In this document: piece after piece, positions 1 to 4,531 of the stretch
Layout: each line of letters opens with the position of its first letter
Numbering within the stretch: the stretch's first letter is position 1
From: Actinomycetota bacterium
GTDB lineage: Bacteria > Actinomycetota > CADDZG01 > WHSQ01
Assembly (NCBI GenBank): GCA_019348445.1
Contig: JAHWJK010000095.1
Location: 1-6,297 of the forward strand
Direction: 5' to 3'
DNA: 6,297 bases
Notes under the pieces: generated by a model
Databases searched by the model: none
The model's input: the letters and a program-made list of their open reading frames with translations, nothing else
What the model was told of the DNA's origin: nothing
Program-made: the position numbers and the translations under genes

Positions 1-1206
1 CTGCGCCAGGTGCACGATGCCCGGCAGAGCCAGGATCCATCCGACGACCGCCCACCCGAGGTGGATGTGTTCGAGTGCTTTCGCGATCGCGGCCACGCCC
101 TGCGATGGAGGGCCCGCGGCAGGCACATACGTGACCCGACGAAGGGTCGGGCCGGGCGCATCTTCTGCCGGTGCGATGGCCAGACCTACGGGTGACCGCG
201 TCGAGAACCATCGGCCCACGGAACTGCAGACGCCGCACGAGAACGCGACGCGCAGCGTTGCCTCGTCCTGCAACGCGGGCCGCCAGCGCGGGACCCACGC
301 CCGAACGCGACCGCGATATTCGTCCCACTGCGCACCGAACCGCTCTGCCATCTCGAGGTTCTCGTGCCACTCGGCGAGTCCCGCGCTGTACGCGACCGCG
401 ATCGCCGCGCCCGCGACCATCCACGCCGTCCCGAACGGGATCGCGCCGAGCGCGAGTAGCACGACCATCGCGAGTTGCATCGGATTCCTCACGTACGCGT
501 AGGGGCCGGTTCGGACGAGGTTCATCGGAGGGTCGTACGGGATAGGGGTCCCACCTCCGACATGGACGAACTCGTTCACCGCGCGTATGCCGAGCGCGAT
601 CGGCACGATCAGTATCTGGATGCCGACGCTCGCCTGCCACGCCGCAACGTCGAGTGCTTCGGCCCATGAGCCCCTCAAGGCGATCGACGGAACCAGCCAC
701 AACATCAGGGCTCCCGTGCACACGACCTGCAACGTGGCACGTGCGTTGAGGTTGGTACGAGCCACCGTCCAGCGAGCGAGGAGCACACCGGGCACGAGCG
801 CGGCCGCGACTCCTACCAGATCGCCCACGAGCCACGCATCGCCCAGCATGACCTGGGGCTTGAGCAGCGGCATGACGAGGAGATCCGCCCACAGGAACGC
901 GATCGTCACCACCGCTATCGGCCGGTCGAACCCGGCGAGCGGCGCTACGGCTCCCCACAGCAGCACCCACCCGAGCCAAGGCTCGAACGGAACCCCCATG
1001 AACCCCGGCAACGTCGGGTCGAACGACCACCATCCGAGGCGCAGCGCGACGATGTTCAGAGCCAGAACGCTCCACAGGTTCCACGCGAGTGCGAGTCCGA
1101 TCCCCGCCATCAACCGCCGCGACGGCCGGCGGACGGCGACGAGGAGAAACGTGAGGACCGCGGGCGCGGCCCATATGGCGGTCCGGACTATCTCGCCTCG
1201 CGTCAT
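1..1206 (-). CDS. ICMT/PEMT-type membrane methyltransferase fused to a DCC (DUF393) thioredoxin-like domain, partial
   Basis: An uninterrupted frame of 402 codons runs leftward from an ATG at 1206 and leaves the window at base 1 without a stop, so the C-terminus is missing. Residues 1-210 are very hydrophobic, with about seven membrane segments (near 5-25, 34-57, 77-93, 97-115, 122-144, 159-178, 190-207). Residues 217-310 carry the isoprenylcysteine/phospholipid methyltransferase signature: GGGTPIPYDPP, then LVRTGPYAYVRNPMQ, a hydrophobic stretch, E279-W-H-E282 and the closing RFG..W..Y......WVPR. Such enzymes use S-adenosylmethionine to methylate membrane-bound or lipid-like substrates; the substrate here is unknown. 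Residues 318-402 resemble the DCC/DUF393 family, with CGVC at 324-327, a late G.AAIAKAL segment and G.....LALPGI. The Asp usually three residues before the first Cys is replaced by Ala321. The ATG overlaps the stop of the upstream SRPBCC gene (ATGA), indicating translational coupling and shared TetR control. The methyltransferase call is firm; the DCC call is probable. Confidence 0.85.
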   Translation of the reverse strand, partial: MTRGEIVRTAIWAAPAVLTFLLVAVRRPSRRLMAGIGLALAWNLWSVLALNIVALRLGWWSFDPTLPGFMGVPFEPWLGWVLLWGAVAPLAGFDRPIAVVTIAFLWADLLVMPLLKPQVMLGDAWLVGDLVGVAAALVPGVLLARWTVARTNLNARATLQVVCTGALMLWLVPSIALRGSWAEALDVAAWQASVGIQILIVPIALGIRAVNEFVHVGGGTPIPYDPPMNLVRTGPYAYVRNPMQLAMVVLLALGAIPFGTAWMVAGAAIAVAYSAGLAEWHENLEMAERFGAQWDEYRGRVRAWVPRWRPALQDEATLRVAFSCGVCSSVGRWFSTRSPVGLAIAPAEDAPGPTLRRVTYVPAAGPPSQGVAAIAKALEHIHLGWAVVGWILALPGIVHLAQ

Positions 1207-2411
1207 GGGGTCACCGCGGTATCGATGAGGAAGCCGGCCGCCAGCCGCCCCGCGTACCGCTGCCACGGGCCGAAGTACCACGACGGTGACAACTTCCTCT
1301 CGAACGTCAGCGTCCACGTCACGGTTGTTTCGCCGTCTCCCACTGCGCGCCACTCGACGATCGACCGGCGCCACTCGATCCAGTGGGTGAACGCCGTGGA
1401 ATCGTGGACCGCTTCGAACACGACACGTCCGCGTCCGCGCGCGACGACCTGTAGAACGAGCTCGCCTCCCGTACCCGCCGCACGTTGCACGTGATCGTGT
1501 CCTTCACCCGCCATCGGCCGCATCGGTGACTCGGTGCCGAACACGATGGTCCGCCGGTCGCCGACTTCGAGACCACTTCCGTACGCCCGGACCGGACGCG
1601 GGAAACCGAGGCGCAGATAGAGCGGGAGGGCCTGATCGAAACGCGGCGGCGATGCCAGCGCATCCGCGATCTCGCCGGGCGTCGCGTCGATCCGCTTCGT
1701 GACTTGGATCGTTTCTCTCTCGACCAACGTGGTCGCCGGCGTCATCCCTTCGAGACTCATCAGCAACATCGCCAGGCCTACAACCGAATAGACGGGCGTT
1801 TCCGACTTCTTCTTCTTGCGTGCGTGATCTATCGGAACGCCGATCGCGACTCCGACCAGATAGAAGAGCGGCGAGGCCATCAAGATGCAGACGAAACCCT
1901 CACCGAGCAAGACCCCCGACAACAGCAGCGCGAGCGTCAAGCCTTTGACGATCATCCCGGTTGCGCTCTTCGCTTTCGGAGTCAGTGCCAGTGCGATCGC
2001 CATGACCGCCGGCACACCGATGAAGAACGCGGATGTCTGGTGCAACTCGGTGTCCTGCGCGAAGCGATAAGCGACGCCTCCGAACGCCAGCGCGATCGTG
2101 ATCGTGATGAACGCCCACCGCGCCTTGTTGCTCGGCTGTTCGTGCGGGAGGTGATCGACCCCGGCCGCGGCGTCGCCATCGCGGACTGCGCCCATGTCGA
2201 GAACTCCCGCGTGCCGGGGCTTGACCACAAAGAACAGCGCGAGCAGGAGCCCGACCGAGCCCATGATCCGGACGAGAGCCGAGAAGAACCCACCGGTGCC
2301 GTTCGCCTCTTGATCGATCAGGAAAACCGTCCAGGCCACGACCCCAACGGTGACCGCGACGATCCCCACCCATCGCGGCAGTCGTCGCTTCGGCGCTTCT
2401 CTGTCTCCCAT
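1203..2411 (-). CDS. Seven-segment membrane protein with C-terminal SRPBCC (START-like) domain
   Basis: The product is 402 residues from ATG 2411. Hydrophobic segments lie near residues 14-32, 42-63, 99-115, 128-143, 153-172, 173-194 and 207-220. A charged loop (64-98) follows segment 2 and a KKKK cluster (199-202) precedes the last segment. Residues about 230-398 read as an SRPBCC/polyketide-cyclase-like fold: ETIQVTKRIDATPGEIADAL as first strand and helix, a GLEVGDRRTIVF strand, and paired strands ending VEWRAVGDGETTVTWTLTFER before a C-terminal helix. This fold forms a cavity for hydrophobic ligands, so a lipid-binding or lipid-handling role at the membrane is plausible; no specific reaction can be named. 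A GTG at 2423 is in frame, but ATG 2411 is preferred because a GAGG lies 6 bases upstream, whereas the GTG directly abuts the purine run. It is the first gene of a two-gene operon divergent from tetR, and its stop overlaps the next start by 4 bases. Confidence 0.8.
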   Translation of the reverse strand: MGDREAPKRRLPRWVGIVAVTVGVVAWTVFLIDQEANGTGGFFSALVRIMGSVGLLLALFFVVKPRHAGVLDMGAVRDGDAAAGVDHLPHEQPSNKARWAFITITIALAFGGVAYRFAQDTELHQTSAFFIGVPAVMAIALALTPKAKSATGMIVKGLTLALLLSGVLLGEGFVCILMASPLFYLVGVAIGVPIDHARKKKKSETPVYSVVGLAMLLMSLEGMTPATTLVERETIQVTKRIDATPGEIADALASPPRFDQALPLYLRLGFPRPVRAYGSGLEVGDRRTIVFGTESPMRPMAGEGHDHVQRAAGTGGELVLQVVARGRGRVVFEAVHDSTAFTHWIEWRRSIVEWRAVGDGETTVTWTLTFERKLSPSWYFGPWQRYAGRLAAGFLIDTAVTP

Positions 2412-2417
2412 TGCCTG

Positions 2418-2428
2418 CCTCACTCCCC
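2418..2428 (-). promoter_or_regulatory. Ribosome binding site deciding the start of the SRPBCC gene
   Basis: On the minus strand this reads GGGGAGTGAGG. GAGG (2421-2418) sits 6 bases before the ATG at 2411, and GGGGAG (2428-2423) sits 11 bases before it. The alternative GTG at 2423 lies inside this element and would have no spacer. The site therefore supports the ATG start and a protein four residues shorter than the maximal frame. Confidence 0.6.
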
Positions 2429-2436
2429 CCGCTTGG

Positions 2437-2464
2437 CCTATACTTAAACGACTGACTTAGTCAG
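2437..2464 (-). promoter_or_regulatory. Candidate promoter of the SRPBCC-methyltransferase operon
   Basis: Reading leftward, CTGACT (2464-2459) matches the TTGACA -35 box at 4 of 6 bases. A 16-base spacer separates it from TATAGG (2442-2437), which matches the -10 box at 4 of 6. Transcription would start near 2430, just ahead of the ribosome binding site. The -35 element lies inside the palindrome, so a bound repressor would block it. This is a pattern match only; the local A+T richness in a GC-rich window supports a promoter somewhere here. Confidence 0.35.
2439..2444 (+). promoter_or_regulatory. Candidate -10 box for tetR (TATACT)
   Basis: TATACT matches the TATAAT consensus at 5 of 6 bases and would place the transcription start near 2451, the first base of the palindrome core. 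No good -35 box is visible 16-18 bases upstream (TGCCTC or similar). The element almost coincides with the minus-strand -10, giving back-to-back promoters under one operator and hence likely autorepression. This is weak, single-element evidence. Confidence 0.3.
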
Positions 2465-2472
2465 TTGATTAA
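2444..2472. promoter_or_regulatory. TetR operator: 15-bp perfect palindrome within a 29-bp dyad
   Basis: The core ACTGACTTAGTCAGT (2451-2465) is a perfect inverted repeat of 7 bases on each side of a central T at 2458. Symmetry resumes outside it: C2449/G2467 pair, and TTAA at 2444-2447 mirrors TTAA at 2469-2472, with mismatches only at 2450/2466 and 2448/2468. Dyads of this size between a tetR-type gene and a divergent operon are the usual binding site of the regulator. The position between the two divergent starts, overlapping candidate promoters of both, fits repression of the membrane operon and autoregulation. That the neighbouring regulator binds it is inferred. Confidence 0.75.
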
Positions 2473-2487
2473 AACAGATGCTTAAGA

Positions 2488-3120
2488 ATGGAGCAAATCG
2501 TGGCGAGAGGCGGGACGCGACAAGCCAATAGGGCGGGTTCGAAGCGGGAGCAGATCATCGACGCGGCGATCAAAACCCTGATCGAGGTCGGTTTTTCCCG
2601 TGCCAGTACGAGGGCGATAGCCGCCACCGGCGGGTTCAACCAGGCGCTTATCCACTACCACTTCGGATCCTTGAACGGCCTGTGGCTCGCCGTGGTCGAC
2701 CACACGAGCGAGGTTCGTATGGAGCGTTACCGTGCCGCCGTCGAGAGTGCCTCTTCTCTCGAGGAGATGGTCGAGATCGCCGTCACGATCTATCGGGAGG
2801 ACCTCGAGAGCGGCCAGATGACGGTCATCTCCGAGCTCATCGCCGGCAGCCTTTCTGAACCCGAACTCGGGCCCGGCATCGTCGAGCGGATGCAGCCGTG
2901 GATCGCCTTCGTCGAAGAGGTGATCGCGAAGCTCCTGCGCGGCACGGCTTTCGAAGCGATGGTCCCGACGCGCGAAGCAGCGTCGGCATTGGTCGCGTTC
3001 TACATGGGGGTGAACCTCTTGACGCGCTTAGAACCCGATCGTTCGAGTGTCGATCCGCTGTTCGAGACCGCCCGTCGCTTCGCGCCGTTGATCTCGCCGA
3101 TGTTGTCTTCCGCTGAGTAA
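2488..3120 (+). CDS. TetR/AcrR-family transcriptional repressor
   Basis: The 210-residue product has the length and layout of a TetR-family dimeric repressor. The N-terminal DNA-binding domain spans about residues 17-65. Helix 1 is REQIIDAAIKTLIEVGF, followed by a helix-turn-helix with STRAIAATGGFNQALIHYHF and the family signature YHFGS..GLW leading into the ligand domain. Residues 66-210 form a variable helical effector domain, so the inducer cannot be predicted. The gene is divergent from the SRPBCC-methyltransferase operon across 76 bases holding a large palindrome, which makes that operon and itself the likely targets. The ATG at 2488 has no clear ribosome binding site. A GTG at 2500 (giving 206 residues) has GGAG 6 bases upstream and may be the true start; the four residues lost precede the DNA-binding domain. 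The gene ends 10 bases from the end of convergent mobA. Confidence 0.93.
   Translation: MEQIVARGGTRQANRAGSKREQIIDAAIKTLIEVGFSRASTRAIAATGGFNQALIHYHFGSLNGLWLAVVDHTSEVRMERYRAAVESASSLEEMVEIAVTIYREDLESGQMTVISELIAGSLSEPELGPGIVERMQPWIAFVEEVIAKLLRGTAFEAMVPTREAASALVAFYMGVNLLTRLEPDRSSVDPLFETARRFAPLISPMLSSAE
2490..2493 (+). promoter_or_regulatory. GGAG motif favouring a GTG start of tetR at 2500
   Basis: GGAG lies inside the first two codons of the longest tetR frame and 6 bases (CAAATC) before an in-frame GTG at 2500. The bases before ATG 2488 (ACAGATGCTTAAGA) hold no such motif. Either translation begins at GTG 2500, or the ATG is used with a poor leader. Both give an intact DNA-binding domain. Confidence 0.4.
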
Positions 3121-3130
3121 CACCACTCCA

Positions 3131-3694
3131 TCAGCTGCTCACCTCGGCGCGGGCCGCGTCGAGGTCGGCCCACGTATCGACATCGCGGGCAGCATCCGGG
3201 TCCTCGACCGTCGTGACGTCGGCTCCTTCGAGAACGTCCTTCATCGCGAGATTCTCGACGCGCGCGAAGCGATCGATCCGATCGCGCAGGAAACGCGTTC
3301 GATAGGCCGCCATCAATGGCTGCCGGTGCCCGTTCGCGTCGACCAACACGGCCGCGTCGCCGTTGCACGCGCCGACCAACCGGTCGAGAACTTCACCGGT
3401 CATGAACACGGCATCGACCGCGAGGACGACCGCGATCGGAGCATCGACGTGCAGCAAGCCGGCTGCGAGTGCCGCTACCGGACCGCCACCGGCAGGTCGT
3501 TCTCGCGTCCAGGTGACGGGGACCGAGGTCGTCCGTTCGGGTCCGACGCAGACGATGCGTCCCGCCCCGGCCGTGACCGCAAGGACCCGATCGAGGAACG
3601 TCGTGCCGCCCAGGGTGACGACGGCCTTATCGGTGCCACCGAGGCGATCGCCGCGGCCGCCGGCCAGCACGATCGCATCAAAGTGCTCACTCAT
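3131..3694 (-). CDS. mobA: Molybdenum cofactor guanylyltransferase MobA
   Basis: The 187-residue product transfers GMP from GTP to molybdopterin cofactor, making the MGD form needed by formate dehydrogenases; it acts in the cytoplasm. Residues 10-23 carry the nucleotidyltransferase signature LAGGRGDRLGGTDK (family form LAGGxxxRxGxxK). GGGP at 69-72 matches the conserved Gly-rich turn, Asp94 occupies the metal-binding Asp position, and RQPL (124-127) and the late DVDTWADL (171-178) are typical. The length is normal for the family. The usual CDxPF around the metal Asp reads VDAVF here, so the conserved Pro is missing. The frame is open upstream to 3925, but that part overlaps fdhD and lacks family similarity. 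The ATG at 3694 overlaps the fdhD stop as ATGA and begins right before the first strand. It is the last gene of the FDH operon, tail-to-tail with tetR. Confidence 0.92.
   Translation of the reverse strand: MSEHFDAIVLAGGRGDRLGGTDKAVVTLGGTTFLDRVLAVTAGAGRIVCVGPERTTSVPVTWTRERPAGGGPVAALAAGLLHVDAPIAVVLAVDAVFMTGEVLDRLVGACNGDAAVLVDANGHRQPLMAAYRTRFLRDRIDRFARVENLAMKDVLEGADVTTVEDPDAARDVDTWADLDAARAEVSS
3141..3165 (+). other. GC-rich hairpin just after tetR, without U-tract
   Basis: Bases 3141-3150 pair with 3156-3165 (nine Watson-Crick pairs and one G-T wobble) around a five-base loop, beginning 20 bases after the tetR stop. No run of T follows, so it is not a classical intrinsic terminator. It lies within the last codons of mobA and may be only a by-product of GC-rich coding sequence, although it could aid 3'-end formation of the tetR transcript. 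Confidence 0.25.
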
Positions 3695-4530
3695 CGAAAC
3701 CGCTCGCGCCCCGCGTAGACGTTGAACCGGTTGTCGCGCAAGAAGCCGATCAGGGTCATGCCGAAGCGCCGCGCGACGTCGACCGCGAGACTGCTGGGAG
3801 CCGAGACCGAGCAAACGACCGGGATCCCCGCGGTCACGGCCTTCTGCGCGATCTCGAAGCTCGACCTCCCACTCACCATGAGGATCTCGTTCGCAAGCGG
3901 AAGCCGCCCGTGAAGGAAACACCATCCGACCAGCTTGTCTACGGCGTTGTGGCGCCCGACGTCTTCACGGACCGCGATGAACTCGCCGGTGGCAGTGAAG
4001 AGAGCAGCCGCGTGAAGTCCGCCGGTCGATTCGAATACACGCTGCGACTCGCGCAGTCGGTCCGGTAACGATGTGATGACCGCGGTCGTTAACGCGGGTC
4101 CATCCCCGACGCCGCGAACGCCGCGCAACTCGATGGCTTCGAGACTGGATTTGCCACAGACGCCGCACGCGCTGGAAACGTGGAAGTGCCGTTGGAGCAG
4201 GCTCAGATCTATGTGCGACACGTCGCGCACCTCAACGATCACGATGTTGTACAGCTGCTCCTCGGGAAGATCGTCATCCCTGCAGTAACTGATGCTGACG
4301 ATGTCGTCGCGATCGGTCACGATCCCTTCGGCGAATAGGAACCCCGACGCGAGCTCGAAGTCGGCCCCCGGAGTCCTCATCGTTACGGCGATCGTTCTAC
4401 TCTCGCCCCGCGCCGACAGCCTCATCTCGAGGGGTTCTTCCGTCACGACACGGTCGCTCCTGCGCGTCACCTCGTCGGCGCTGAAGACGGTGACCTGTGT
4501 CCTTGTCTGGCTCTGTGGCCGCGTCGTCAC
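3691..4530 (-). CDS. fdhD: Formate dehydrogenase accessory sulfurtransferase FdhD
   Basis: The 279-residue product is a full-length FdhD, the cytoplasmic protein that relays sulfur from a cysteine desulfurase to the molybdenum cofactor of formate dehydrogenase, a step needed for activity. Visible family marks are EEPLEMRL near residue 31, the paired cysteines in CGVCGKSS (122-129) that carry the sulfur, EDVGRHNAVDK (189-199), and SGRSSFEIAQKA (220-231) followed by SAPSSLAVD. The start is a GTG at 4530, one base after the stop of the oxidoreductase gene; an in-frame TGA three codons upstream rules out an earlier start. No strong ribosome site is visible, so translation is probably coupled to the upstream gene. 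Its stop overlaps the mobA start. The neighbours confirm the role: this FdhD serves the formate dehydrogenase encoded directly before it. Confidence 0.96.
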   Translation of the reverse strand: MTTRPQSQTRTQVTVFSADEVTRRSDRVVTEEPLEMRLSARGESRTIAVTMRTPGADFELASGFLFAEGIVTDRDDIVSISYCRDDDLPEEQLYNIVIVEVRDVSHIDLSLLQRHFHVSSACGVCGKSSLEAIELRGVRGVGDGPALTTAVITSLPDRLRESQRVFESTGGLHAAALFTATGEFIAVREDVGRHNAVDKLVGWCFLHGRLPLANEILMVSGRSSFEIAQKAVTAGIPVVCSVSAPSSLAVDVARRFGMTLIGFLRDNRFNVYAGRERFR

Positions 4531-4531
4531 C

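Noticed and set aside
136..155. Inverted repeat CCCGAC...GTCGGG as a possible terminator
   Set aside because: It is a 6-base stem inside the open methyltransferase-DCC frame with no T-run, consistent with chance in GC-rich coding DNA.
587..1228. Long plus-strand open frame of 213 codons opposite the methyltransferase gene
   Set aside because: Its translation is rich in Arg, Ser, Thr and His with no recognisable domain, as expected for the antisense of a GC-rich gene. The minus strand here encodes clear methyltransferase motifs.
1704..2447. Plus-strand open frame of 247 codons opposite the SRPBCC gene
   Set aside because: It is composed largely of Asp, Arg, Gln and Glu with no domain, runs across the promoter/operator region, and lies opposite a gene with membrane segments and an SRPBCC domain.
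3695..3925. N-terminal extension of the mobA frame up to 3925
   Set aside because: It overlaps fdhD entirely and is Arg-rich without family similarity. The MobA fold begins right after the ATG at 3694, which forms an ATGA overlap.
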